DNA from: an uncultured Haliea sp.
Lineage (GTDB): Bacteria > Pseudomonadota > Gammaproteobacteria > Pseudomonadales > Halieaceae
Length of the DNA: 64,000 nt
NCBI GenBank assembly: GCA_913061145.1
Contig: CAJXUQ010000005.1
Coordinates: 119,226 to 183,225 of the forward strand
Direction: 5' to 3'
Shown here: positions 24,163 through 32,682 of the stretch, in pieces
Position numbering within the stretch: position 1 is the first letter of the stretch
Layout of the letters: every line of letters starts with the position of its first letter
Notes under the pieces: generated by a model
Seen by the model: only the letters and a program-made list of their open reading frames with translations
Databases searched by the model: none
What the model was told of the DNA's origin: nothing
Position numbers and translations under genes: made by a program

Positions 24163-25374
24163 TCAGGCTCCCGTCAGGATCAGCGCGCCCTGCTCACTCA
24201 TCACGCCTCCGGTGCCGGAGACAAACGCGGTATCGTGGCGGCGCAGCTGCCGTTCGCCAGCGGTGCCGCGTATCTGGGTCACCGCCTCGATAAGCTGTGA
24301 CATGCCGCCGGCTGTGCCTGCCTGGCCAAAGGACAGTTGTCCGCCGTGGGTGTTCAGTGGGAAGTCGCCGCGCCAGGTCAGGTCGTGGTCGCGCACAAAG
24401 GCCATACCCTCGCCCTTGGCGCAAAACCCGGCATCCTCCAGGCTGAGCAGGACGGTGATGGTGTAGCAGTCATAGATTTGCGCCATATCCATATCGGCGG
24501 GCTGCATACCCGCCATCAGGAAGGCGCGCTGTGCTGCGCGCGCAATGGGGGTAACGGTCATGTCGCGGGCGTAGCTGGGGGACTTGAAGTCCAGCTGTTC
24601 CCCGCAGCCGCGTATCAGGACCGGTCGATGGCGGCATTCGCGCGCCAGGTCGTCGGCGGCGACGATAAACGCGGCGCCACCCGCCACCGGCATCACAATC
24701 TCGAGGATGTGCAGGGGGTCCGCCACCATCTTGCTGTTCAGCACGTCTTCCACGCTGATCGGCTGCCCATAGAACAGCGCTTCGGGGTTGGCTTGTGCGT
24801 TACTCCGCTGCGCCACGGCAATGCCCGCCATGGCAGCGGCGTCGTAGCCGTAGCGGTGCGCGTACTGCTGGGCGATCATGGCGTACCCGGTATTCTGGCC
24901 GACATGACCGTAGGGCAGGTCGAACTCGGCTTCCGGGGCGCCAAAGCAGCCGCTGTGTGCGCCGAGCTGCATGGCCGCTGCGACAGCCGCCGGGTCTGCG
25001 TCCGGGTCTGGCGGTGCGAGACGGCCGGGTAGCACGCAGAGCACGGCGCGGCACAATCCCAGCTGTATTGCCGCGGCTGCTCGCCACGCCATGGCCACCG
25101 CGCTGGTACCACCGAGGTCCACGGTTTCGGCGAAGCCCACCTGCAGTCCCAGGTACTCCGCCACTACCGCGGGCACAAAGGCGGTCGCCTCGTTGAAATG
25201 GGCCCCGTTCACGGCCAGCCCGTCGATGTCACGCAGGGTAAGACCGGCGTCAATCAGCGCCAGCCGCGCCAGGTCGGCAATCTGCTCAAGGTGGAACATC
25301 TGTGGTGCCGTCGCGTATTTTTCCGGCCGGTACTGGGCGCAGCCCACAATCGCTGCCTTGCCTGTCAAGCTCAC
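24163..25374 (-). CDS. Thiolase-superfamily protein (Ltp2/lipid-transfer-protein type)
   Basis: About 403 aa with a thiolase fold: N-terminal GKAAIVGCAQYRPEKY, a domain around DLGGTSAVAMAWRAAAAIQLG, and a C-terminal HTHGGQLSFGQAGTAGGMSQL. The nucleophilic cysteine normally found in the first of these core motifs is not there; the position reads LGGTS. MAQIYDCYT, with tyrosines at the place used by Ltp2 aldolases, is present. A retro-aldolase acting on a beta-hydroxyacyl-CoA is therefore more likely than thiolysis. GTG 25374 is preferred to ATG 25392 because GAGGGG lies 7-8 nt upstream. Substrate not determinable. Confidence 0.78.
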   Translation of the reverse strand: MSLTGKAAIVGCAQYRPEKYATAPQMFHLEQIADLARLALIDAGLTLRDIDGLAVNGAHFNEATAFVPAVVAEYLGLQVGFAETVDLGGTSAVAMAWRAAAAIQLGLCRAVLCVLPGRLAPPDPDADPAAVAAAMQLGAHSGCFGAPEAEFDLPYGHVGQNTGYAMIAQQYAHRYGYDAAAMAGIAVAQRSNAQANPEALFYGQPISVEDVLNSKMVADPLHILEIVMPVAGGAAFIVAADDLARECRHRPVLIRGCGEQLDFKSPSYARDMTVTPIARAAQRAFLMAGMQPADMDMAQIYDCYTITVLLSLEDAGFCAKGEGMAFVRDHDLTWRGDFPLNTHGGQLSFGQAGTAGGMSQLIEAVTQIRGTAGERQLRRHDTAFVSGTGGVMSEQGALILTGA

Positions 25375-25626
25375 GGGTATACCCCTCTTCATGCCGTTTG
25401 CGTGCGTCGGGGATGATGGGACAGAACCGCTCCGCGCCCAAGTGTTGTGGCCAGAATCCGGCGCCGAAACCGCAGCCCGGATTGGCGAAATAAACCGCGT
25501 GCGAGGAAAATCGCAACGCGGAGCACGGTGGCCATTTCATTGACCTCACGCATGGCGTCGCGGTGCGATCTTGTGGACTCTCCCGCGCAAACCGGCACCT
25601 TGCAGCCGCCGCGTCGAGGGATTGCA

Positions 25627-25673
25627 ACACTATATCTGGTGCCCGCCCCAAAAAAGTGCCCTGTATATGGGGC
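25627..25673. promoter_or_regulatory. Pair of NrdR-box-like palindromes before nrdJa
   Basis: ACACTATATCTGGTGC (25627-25642) matches the palindromic NrdR box (ACACTATATATAGTGT form) at 13 of 16 positions. GCCCTGTATATGGGGC (25658-25673) is a weaker, imperfect palindrome matching 10 of 16. The copies are 31 bp apart, about three helical turns, the arrangement known for NrdR. The rest of the 369-nt gap (25375-25743) shows no gene, and I see no cobalamin-riboswitch core. Confidence 0.6.
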
Positions 25674-25743
25674 TATTGTCTTGCCCTCACCCGCCAGCTT
25701 CGCGCACACTAGGGCGGCTGCCAGTCGATACGGGGAAGGGGTC

Positions 25744-27891
25744 ATGGGAGAAGTGGTCAAGGCATTGCACACGGTTGTGGATATCGGGCTTCAGGACGCC
25801 TCACTGGATATCTGGGACAAGAAATACCGTCTGCAGGATCGCAACGGCAAACCGGTCGACAAGGATATTGCCGACACCCTGAAACGCATAGCCCGGGCAC
25901 TCGCCGACGTCGAGGAGACAGACGCGGCGCGCAAACACTGGTACCAGCGCTTCCTGTGGGCCCTGCAGAACGGCGCACTGCCCGCCGGACGGATCATTTC
26001 CAATGCGGGTGCCGGGGCCTACAAGCCTGCCACCTCGACCATCAACTGCACCGTGTCCGGCAGCATCACCGACTCCATGGACGACATCCTGCAAAAGAAC
26101 CATGAAGCCGGCATGACGCTGAAGGCTGGCTGTGGCATCGGCTACGAGTTTTCCACCCTGCGTCCCCGCGGGGCCTACGTCAGCGGGGCGGGTGCCTACA
26201 CCTCCGGCCCGCTGTCCTTTATGGATATCTACGATCGCATGTGCTTCACCGTGTCGTCGGCTGGTGGTCGGCGCGGGGCGCAGATGGGCACTTTCGATAT
26301 CCACCACCCCGATGTGATGGACTTTATCCGCGCCAAGCGCGAAGACGGCCGCCTGCGCCAGTTCAACCTGAGCCTGCTGATTACCGACGAGTTTATCGAG
26401 GCAGTCAAGGCCGAGGCGGACTGGGCGCTGAGTTTCCCGATGACGGTCAAGGAAGTGGAGGAAGCGGGCCTCGACCTGGACAATGACAGCAGCATCGTGT
26501 GGCGCCATTTCCCGGTGACCGGGGGTTACGTCAGCAATGACCGGGGCGAGGTCGCCTGCCGCATCTACAAGACGGTGCCCGCGCGCCGCCTGTGGGACAT
26601 GATCATGGCCTCCACCTACGATTTTGCCGAACCCGGCTTCATTCTGATTGACCGCGTCAATCAGATGAACAACAACTGGTGGCTGGAAGATATCCGCGCG
26701 ACGAACCCCTGCGGTGAACAACCCCTCCCCCCTTACGGCAGCTGTCTGCTGGGCTCCATCAACCTGACCCGTCTGGTGCTGGATCCCTTTACCGACAAAG
26801 CGCGTTTCGATTGGGAACGGTATCGCGATGTGGTTGCCGTATTCACGCGTATGCTGGACAACGTGGTCGAGATCAACGGCCTGCCGCTGCCGCAGCAGCG
26901 GCATGAGATTGCCTACAAGCGGCGTCACGGCATGGGTTTCCTCGGCCTGGGATCGACCATCACCATGCTCGGTATGTCTTACGGCGACGAGGATTCCCTC
27001 GTCTTCACCGAAGAGGTTGCCCGCGAAATGGCACTGGTCGGCTGGGAGCAGGCGGTACAGCTGGCGGAAGAAAAGGGCCCGGCACCGATCATGGATGACC
27101 TGTTCGAGGTGACGCCGGAAATGCTGGCGGCCCGCCCGGAGATGCGGCGCGATGGCATCGCCGTCGGTGATCGCCTGCCGGGGCGGGTGTTGCACGCGCG
27201 CTACAGCCGCTACATGCAGCGGGTTGCCGAGGCGGCGCCAGAGCTGGTGGAGCGCATAGCAGAGCGCGGCGCGCGCTTTACCCACCACTCGTCCATTGCG
27301 CCAACGGGCACCATCTCCCTGTCGTTGGCGAACAACGCCAGCAACGGGATCGAGCCGAGCTTCGCCCACCATTACGCGCGCAACGTGATCCGTACGGGGC
27401 GCAAGAGCAAGGAAAAGGTGGATGTGTTTTCCTTCGAACTGCTGGCCTATCGCAGCCTGGTCAATCCACGGGCCATGCCCTACAGCGAGCGGGAAGAGGA
27501 AAAACTGCCCGATTACTTTGTCGTTGCCGACAGCGTGACCCCCAAGCAGCACGTGGACATTCAGGCCGCAGCGCAAAAGTGGGTGGATTCCTCCATTTCC
27601 AAAACCGCTAACGTGCCCACGGACTACCCCTTCGAGGACTTCAAGGACATCTACCTCTACGCCCACGCCCAGGGCCTCAAGGGGTGCACTACGTTCCGCT
27701 TCAACCCCGAGGCGTTCCAGGGTGTTCTGGTGAAAGAGCAGGATCTGGAGAACACCCTCTACCAGTTCACCCTGGAAGATGGTTCTACTATAGAACTTAA
27801 AGGCAACGAGCAGGTGGAGTACGATGGCGAGATGCACACCGCTGCCAACCTGTTCGACGCCTTGAAAGAAGGTTACTACGGCAAGTTCTGA
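25744..27891 (+). CDS. nrdJa: Class II (adenosylcobalamin) ribonucleotide reductase, catalytic part
   Basis: Reduces ribonucleotides using an adenosylcobalamin-derived thiyl radical, independent of oxygen. The 715-aa product has the first active-site cysteine at residue 102 (NCTVSG), and NPCGEQPLPPYG with Asn321, Cys323 and Glu325. It also has the phosphate-binding PTGTISL segment near residue 520. The frame is open about 100 codons upstream, but the start at 25744 (MGEVVKALHTVVDIGL) fits the family. The reducing C-terminal cysteines are absent and sit in the next gene, as in the split NrdJa/NrdJb enzyme of P. aeruginosa. Confidence 0.92.
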   Translation: MGEVVKALHTVVDIGLQDASLDIWDKKYRLQDRNGKPVDKDIADTLKRIARALADVEETDAARKHWYQRFLWALQNGALPAGRIISNAGAGAYKPATSTINCTVSGSITDSMDDILQKNHEAGMTLKAGCGIGYEFSTLRPRGAYVSGAGAYTSGPLSFMDIYDRMCFTVSSAGGRRGAQMGTFDIHHPDVMDFIRAKREDGRLRQFNLSLLITDEFIEAVKAEADWALSFPMTVKEVEEAGLDLDNDSSIVWRHFPVTGGYVSNDRGEVACRIYKTVPARRLWDMIMASTYDFAEPGFILIDRVNQMNNNWWLEDIRATNPCGEQPLPPYGSCLLGSINLTRLVLDPFTDKARFDWERYRDVVAVFTRMLDNVVEINGLPLPQQRHEIAYKRRHGMGFLGLGSTITMLGMSYGDEDSLVFTEEVAREMALVGWEQAVQLAEEKGPAPIMDDLFEVTPEMLAARPEMRRDGIAVGDRLPGRVLHARYSRYMQRVAEAAPELVERIAERGARFTHHSSIAPTGTISLSLANNASNGIEPSFAHHYARNVIRTGRKSKEKVDVFSFELLAYRSLVNPRAMPYSEREEEKLPDYFVVADSVTPKQHVDIQAAAQKWVDSSISKTANVPTDYPFEDFKDIYLYAHAQGLKGCTTFRFNPEAFQGVLVKEQDLENTLYQFTLEDGSTIELKGNEQVEYDGEMHTAANLFDALKEGYYGKF

Positions 27892-27905
27892 GCCGGGAGA
27901 CAGCA

Positions 27906-28616
27906 ATGACGGTCAAGATTGGCAGCAAAATAGTCAGTTACAAAGTGGTACCGAAGGGCGCGACGCCGGAGCCGGTAGCGGGCGAGCGCGATGCCGTGCC
28001 GGCCAGCAACGTGGTGCACATGCACGAGTCGTTCCAGCGTCCGGAACGCCTGGTGGGGTCAACCTACAAGGTGAAAACCCCGATGTCGGAACACGCGCTG
28101 TACATCACGGTGAACGACGTCATTCTCAATGAGGGCACCGAGCACGAACTGCGGCGCCCTTTCGAAGTGTTCATCAACTCCAAGAACATGGAGCACTTCC
28201 AGTGGGTGGTCGCCCTCACCCGGCTGATTTCGGCGGTGTTTCGCAAGGGCGGTGATGCCACATTCCTGGTCGAGGAGCTGAAGGCGGTATTCGATCCGCG
28301 CGGGGGCTACTTCAAGAAAGGTGGCGTGTTCATGCCGTCGATCGTCGCGGAGATTGGCTACGCTATCGAAGACCATATGAAGCATATCGGTCTGATCGAC
28401 AGCAAACTGGATGAGCACCAGCAGAAGTTTATCGAAGAGAAGCGCCGGGAGCTGATGGGCGAAAGTGCCAACACGGCAACGGATGAATCGGCATCAACGG
28501 AAGCCACCGGCTTTCCTCCCGGCGCAAGCCTCTGCTACAAGTGCAATACCAAGGCGGTTGTGCTTATGGATGGCTGTATGACCTGCCTGAACTGTGCCGA
28601 TTCCAAGTGCGGGTAA
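27906..28616 (+). CDS. nrdJb: Class II ribonucleotide reductase, C-terminal subunit
   Basis: 236-aa partner of NrdJa with a TSCPD-type domain (about residues 60-165, including YITVNDVILNEGTEHELRRPFEVFINS). The cysteine-rich tail has Cys at 210, 213, 224, 227, 230 and 235. This tail is expected to re-reduce the NrdJa active-site disulfide and to exchange with thioredoxin or glutaredoxin. A GGGAG site lies 7 nt before the ATG, 14 nt after nrdJa. Confidence 0.9.
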   Translation: MTVKIGSKIVSYKVVPKGATPEPVAGERDAVPASNVVHMHESFQRPERLVGSTYKVKTPMSEHALYITVNDVILNEGTEHELRRPFEVFINSKNMEHFQWVVALTRLISAVFRKGGDATFLVEELKAVFDPRGGYFKKGGVFMPSIVAEIGYAIEDHMKHIGLIDSKLDEHQQKFIEEKRRELMGESANTATDESASTEATGFPPGASLCYKCNTKAVVLMDGCMTCLNCADSKCG

Positions 28617-28622
28617 CGGCAT

Positions 28623-29879
28623 TTGCCGGCGCGGGGCGACAACCTTGATGGCTACGTCCTCGACAATATGGAGGGCGCGGTCGATCAGGCTGCCTTCCTC
28701 GCGCGAACCGATACGCCTGTAGCCATCGTCGGCGCCCGTGGCACGGGCAAAATGTATATCGCCCGCATTTTCCACAGCCGTGCCGGCTGTGGCCCCGATA
28801 CGCTGGTGGCTATCGACTGCCGCGAATTCCGCAATCGTGACGATGCCAACCGTCGCATTCGCCACGCCCTGGAGATGGGTGCCGGCAAAACCCTGGTGTT
28901 CAAATCGCCCCAGCTGATGAGCGCCGATGCCCAGCTGCGGCTTGCCCGACAGATTGCCACGCGCCAGTTTGTCGATGTGGAACCCGCTACCTACCTGCCA
29001 CCGATGCGCTTTGTTGCGCTGTTCCCCGATACGCTGGCGAGGCTGGTGGCCGCTGGCGAGCTACAGCCACGGCTGGCCAGCGTATTCGCCGCGTATCCGA
29101 TTCGGGTGCCGCCGATGCGCCATCGGCAACAGGCGATTCTGCGTTGGGCGCACAAGATCCTCGATCAGGAGTGCGCCTTGCGCAACGTGGTGGTGAAAGG
29201 GTTCACACCCGAAGCCGAACAGGCACTGCGCGAACATCCCTGGCACGGCAATATCAGCGAGATTCGCCAGCGCGTGGTACACGCGCTGGAGCGCCGCCCC
29301 GCCGGCGCCTGGCTGACGCCGGTGGAGTTGCAGCTGGCTCTCGGCAGCCGCGCGCGCAGTGCCGGCCTGTTGTCACCCTTGCGCCGCAGCGACAGGGAGG
29401 CCCCGGGCTATGCGCCAAGCGCGCTGGAGGAATTGCGGCAGGCACTTGCCGATGTCCTGCAGCACTGCATCGAAGGTCGGCACCTGCTCCCGCTCGGCGG
29501 CTGGTTGCAGGACGAGGTGGTGCTGGCCGCGCTCGCGCGCTATGCAAGTGATGCGCGCCCTGCTGCACGCTTCCTGCAGGTGCCGCGCCGCAATCTGGCG
29601 CGCTGGCTGCCGGGCATTGAGCACCGTCGCGCGGCACGCGGCGCCTGCTCCGAGTGGGTTGAGCCTGCGCGGTTGGTTACGGACTGGGTGCGCGGGCTTG
29701 GCCAGAGTGGCAGCGGGCCGCTTGCGCAGGCAGAAGGGCTGCTGCTCGAACTGCTCGAGGCGCGTCGTGAACAGACCACCGTGGCCCAGCGCGCGCAGCT
29801 GCTGGGAGTATCGCGCCCCACCTACACCCGTCGATTGCTGGCGCTGGGTACGCTGCCGGAGGCTGCTGCCAGTGGCTAG
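28623..29879 (+). CDS. Degenerate sigma54-activator-like AAA+ protein with C-terminal HTH
   Basis: 418 aa (TTG start 28623; ATG 28668 is an alternative, neither with a clear ribosome site). The fold resembles the central domain of sigma54-dependent enhancer-binding proteins: P-loop GARGTGKM (residues 37-44) followed by IARIFHSRAG, then IRVPPMRHR (160-168) and WHGNISEIRQRVVHALE. The C-terminus has a Fis-like helix-turn-helix (AQRAQLLGVSRPTYTRRLLALG). The Walker B position reads TLVFKSP without acidic residues, and no GAFTGA loop is visible. ATP hydrolysis and sigma54 contact are therefore probably lost. Likely a regulator; target unknown. Begins 6 nt after nrdJb. Confidence 0.65.
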   Translation: MPARGDNLDGYVLDNMEGAVDQAAFLARTDTPVAIVGARGTGKMYIARIFHSRAGCGPDTLVAIDCREFRNRDDANRRIRHALEMGAGKTLVFKSPQLMSADAQLRLARQIATRQFVDVEPATYLPPMRFVALFPDTLARLVAAGELQPRLASVFAAYPIRVPPMRHRQQAILRWAHKILDQECALRNVVVKGFTPEAEQALREHPWHGNISEIRQRVVHALERRPAGAWLTPVELQLALGSRARSAGLLSPLRRSDREAPGYAPSALEELRQALADVLQHCIEGRHLLPLGGWLQDEVVLAALARYASDARPAARFLQVPRRNLARWLPGIEHRRAARGACSEWVEPARLVTDWVRGLGQSGSGPLAQAEGLLLELLEARREQTTVAQRAQLLGVSRPTYTRRLLALGTLPEAAASG

Positions 29880-30498
29880 GAAACAGCGCGGCGCCGCGCT
29901 ACCCGGCGACGGCGGACCGTCGCCTGCGGCTAATGACCGTCCCACACCGGCGGCGCTGGCCGCACGCTACGCCGCGCTTGCGGAAACGCCGGTACCGCCG
30001 CCTCTGGGATTCTCGGCCCGACTCAATCTATTACTGGACTTGACGGCGGTGGTGCCAACACGTATCGAAGGTCGCGTGTTGGGGGTGCTGGCGATCAATC
30101 CCGGCTGGAAGGAGCTCGATGTGCGCCGCTGGTTACAACAGGACCAGCTGCCGCCCCGTGACGTGTTGCGCCACCTCGTGACCTTGCTGGTGGCGCAGCT
30201 GGGGTTGGAGCACGATGTTCTGCGGTGGGAGGCGTTCCTGATCTACGGGGCTCCCACGATCACATCGCCGGTCGAACACCTGCTCTATCGCGAGGATCGC
30301 GGGCGCCGTGACATCGCCTCCCGCATCTTCGCGCTGCTCACCGAGCAGTACGCCATCCCGCCGTCCAGTTATGATGCGGACCTGGTCTTCCAGCGCTGCC
30401 TCAAGTTGATGCAGCAGTTCAACATCTACGAGTGGGAAGACTTCCAGGCCGGCCACATGGAGCCGTTCCGCAGCGTGCTTTTCCCGGAAACCTCCTGA
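29872..30498 (+). CDS. Unrecognised 208-aa protein coupled to the AAA+ gene
   Basis: Start GTG 29872 overlaps the end of the upstream gene by 8 nt and has GGAGG 9 nt upstream, good evidence that it is translated. The first about 35 residues are Ala/Pro-rich and probably disordered. The rest is a soluble alpha/beta-looking domain with RIEGRVLGVLAINPGWKEL, LLVAQLGLEHDVLRWEAFLIYG and YEWEDFQAGHMEPFR. No membrane segment, signal peptide or known motif is seen. Its position between the regulator-like protein and the Chp cluster suggests a functional link to one of them. Function unknown. Confidence 0.7.
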   Translation: MARKQRGAALPGDGGPSPAANDRPTPAALAARYAALAETPVPPPLGFSARLNLLLDLTAVVPTRIEGRVLGVLAINPGWKELDVRRWLQQDQLPPRDVLRHLVTLLVAQLGLEHDVLRWEAFLIYGAPTITSPVEHLLYREDRGRRDIASRIFALLTEQYAIPPSSYDADLVFQRCLKLMQQFNIYEWEDFQAGHMEPFRSVLFPETS

Positions 30499-30603
30499 AA
30501 CGTCCGCGAGCTGCGCCATTTACCGAAAAAAGGCAAATTAGTGCTTGCAGTCGCAGAGCCACTACTAAAATACTGTTACGCAGAGTCACAAGCGAGAAAC
30601 CTT

Positions 30604-31014
30604 ATGCCTGATCACAACGAGGCCCAGGACGTCAGTGGGGTCCGCGTGGCCATCATCGATGACGCCAAGACCATCCGTATGATGATGTCTCATACCCTGA
30701 AGCAGATGGGTTGTGAGGTGGAGACGGCGGAAGATGGTTATCAGGGGCTTGCCCTGTTGCGGCGTTTCAAGCCCGATATCGTCTTTCTGGATATCACCAT
30801 GCCGGAACTGGATGGCTACCAGACCTGCAGCCTGATCCGGCACGCGGAGGATACCCGCGATCTGCCGGTGGTGCTGCTGTCGTCGTCCGACGGGATCTTT
30901 GACATTGCCCGCGGCCAGGCACGGGGCGCCAACGCGCACGTCAGCAAGATCCCCCCCGACCCGGTTTTGCGACAGTTGATCCACGAACACACCCGGGCCC
31001 ACGAGGCAGCCTGA
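30604..31014 (+). CDS. PilG-like single-domain response regulator
   Basis: 136-aa receiver domain: acidic pair Asp19-Asp20 (AIIDDAKTIR), phospho-acceptor Asp63 (DIVFLDITMPELDG), LLSSSDG, and the conserved lysine in HVSKIPP. In the Pil-Chp system PilG takes phosphate from ChpA and promotes pilus extension and cAMP synthesis. This assignment is from gene order and similarity. The ATG at 30604 is chosen over an upstream start because its N-terminus is like PilG. No PilH gene follows. First gene of the chemosensory operon; the 105-nt gap upstream must hold its promoter, but I see no strong one. Confidence 0.8.
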   Translation: MPDHNEAQDVSGVRVAIIDDAKTIRMMMSHTLKQMGCEVETAEDGYQGLALLRRFKPDIVFLDITMPELDGYQTCSLIRHAEDTRDLPVVLLSSSDGIFDIARGQARGANAHVSKIPPDPVLRQLIHEHTRAHEAA

Positions 31015-31015
31015 C

Positions 31016-31576
31016 ATGGGAGGGGCCTTTACCGCCCTGCGAGCGTTGCACGAGCGCCATGCCCGCGGCGGCCCGACGTTCCCGTCGCCGCCTGCAGGGG
31101 AGCCTGTCTGGTCGGGCGCGGCGATTGGCATCGCCGGTGTGCCGCTGGTGATCGCGCATCGCGATGTCGAAACCATCACCGCCCTGCCCCCGCTCACCCG
31201 TATTCCGGGTACGGGCAACCGGGTACTGGGTGTGGCCGCCTACCAGGGTGACCTGCTGCCGGTGTTTTGTGGGGATACGCTGTTTGGCCAGCGGCTGTCG
31301 CCCGGACGCAGGCGGGAGTACTGCCTGGTGATCTGCCAGCCCGGGCTGCATGTGGGCCTGACCCTGAGCCAGGTGGGGGGTAATGTGACGTTGCCCCTGT
31401 CCCAGCGCAGCGCCGACATGCCACTGCAGGGCCTGTTGGCAGCGTGCTGCGACGGTGGATTCCGGCGTGGTGATGAATTCCTGGGCCTGCTGGATAGCGG
31501 GCTGTTGATGGCCAGTGGCGTGCTGGGCGATACCAGCGCTCAGCCCGCTGACCCTGTTGAGGACGCCGTACCATGA
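31016..31576 (+). CDS. PilI-like CheW-domain coupling protein
   Basis: 186 aa with a CheW fold: GIAGVPLVIAHRDVETITALPPLTRIPGT..RVLGVAAYQGDLLPVF is the typical first half, and EYCLVICQPGLHVGLTLSQVGG the second. It links the receptor to the ChpA kinase. Starts 1 nt after the PilG-like gene, and its TGA overlaps the receptor ATG (ATGA). The N-terminal about 35 residues are extra to the fold. Confidence 0.8.
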   Translation: MGGAFTALRALHERHARGGPTFPSPPAGEPVWSGAAIGIAGVPLVIAHRDVETITALPPLTRIPGTGNRVLGVAAYQGDLLPVFCGDTLFGQRLSPGRRREYCLVICQPGLHVGLTLSQVGGNVTLPLSQRSADMPLQGLLAACCDGGFRRGDEFLGLLDSGLLMASGVLGDTSAQPADPVEDAVP

Positions 31577-32682
31577 GCCAGACCGTTCTACTTGTCATTG
31601 TTCTCGCCCTGCTTGTCGCTCAGGGTGTGACCGGTTTCCTGTTGTGGAAGGCCCGCCGTGACGGCGGCGCAGCGACCGATTCCGACAGCGGCGTTCTCCA
31701 GGCCCTGCGACGCATGGCCGACGGCGATCTCACAGCCAGTGCAGAGAGCACCGGGCCCGCAACTGCGGCGATCGCCGAGCAACTGAATGCCGCCCTGGCG
31801 CGGCAGCGGGAGCTGGTGTCCGACCTGCGTGCGCCGTTCGAAGGCCTGACCACAGAGCTGCACAGGCTGGCCAGGAATAGTCATGGACACAGTGAAACCA
31901 GTGCTGGCATGGGACGCCAGCTGGAAGAAGTCAAATCCGCACTGGTGCGTGAAATGCAGGCAGCGGAAGACATGGGCAGTATCAGCAAGCAGGCGCGGGA
32001 GGCCATGGGCCGCCATCGGCAGCTGGTGAGCCGCGGCCAGACCCTTGCCACGGACATGGCGCGCGCCTCATCGGATGTGCGTGAATCCATGCAGGAAACC
32101 TCGAAATCCGCCAAGCGACAGGGCGAACTGATACAGTCAGTGACCACGGCCGCGGAATACATCCAGTCGCTGAACACGCGCATCTCGGTGGTGGCAATCA
32201 ATACGCGTATCGAAGCGGAGCGCGCCGGCGAGCATGGCCGCCCGTTCCTCGGTATCGCCGAGGCGATTGGCGATCTGTTGCGTGAAGCCGAGGAGGAAGG
32301 CCGCAAGATCACCTCAGAGGTACGCATGTTGCAGAACCTGTCTGCGGAAAACCTGAACAGCCTTGAGCACACGGTGGGCGCTGTGGTCACCATTCTGGAT
32401 TTTGTCGAGCGCATCGACGCGGCGCTGGAAGATATCAACCATGGCGCTGCACACCTCCTTGACCAGGTGGATTCCCTGGGCAATACCACGCAGCAATCGG
32501 CCGAAACCGTGCGTCGGCTGAATGGACTGCTGGGTGAAGTGCGCGAGCAGAATCGCGCACTGCGGGAAGGTGCGGAAGCGACCCAGCAGGGCATTAACGC
32601 CTTACAGCAAACGCTCTCCAAGCTGGGCCGGAACCTCGCCCGGCTGCGCGTCGACCAGACAGGCAGTGCGCTGAATGTCTGA
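31573..32682 (+). CDS. PilJ-like methyl-accepting protein without periplasmic domain
   Basis: 369 aa with one N-terminal membrane segment (about residues 5-25) and only cytoplasmic sequence after it. A short HAMP-like piece (MADGDLTASAE) precedes a long coiled coil with the signalling tip ISVVAINTRIEAERAGEHGRPF. P. aeruginosa PilJ is about 680 aa with two periplasmic PilJ domains, so this receptor is much reduced and cannot sense PilA periplasmically in the same way. The tip diverges from the usual LNAAIEAARAGE pattern. Overlaps both neighbours by 4 and 8 nt. Confidence 0.75.
   Translation: MSQTVLLVIVLALLVAQGVTGFLLWKARRDGGAATDSDSGVLQALRRMADGDLTASAESTGPATAAIAEQLNAALARQRELVSDLRAPFEGLTTELHRLARNSHGHSETSAGMGRQLEEVKSALVREMQAAEDMGSISKQAREAMGRHRQLVSRGQTLATDMARASSDVRESMQETSKSAKRQGELIQSVTTAAEYIQSLNTRISVVAINTRIEAERAGEHGRPFLGIAEAIGDLLREAEEEGRKITSEVRMLQNLSAENLNSLEHTVGAVVTILDFVERIDAALEDINHGAAHLLDQVDSLGNTTQQSAETVRRLNGLLGEVREQNRALREGAEATQQGINALQQTLSKLGRNLARLRVDQTGSALNV

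Noticed and set aside
25375..25743. Cobalamin riboswitch before nrdJa
   Set aside because: Considered because the enzyme uses adenosylcobalamin; no recognisable B12-box core or matching stem arrangement.
25801..27906. Long open frame (about 700 codons) on the minus strand opposite nrdJa
   Set aside because: Fully antisense to a gene with clear catalytic motifs; long antisense frames are expected in GC-rich DNA with strong third-base bias. Its translation has no recognisable motif.
30532..30549. Possible sigma54 promoter (GGC...TTGCA) before the PilG-like gene
   Set aside because: The GG to GC spacing is 13 or 9 nt depending on alignment, not the required 10, and the GG flank does not fit.
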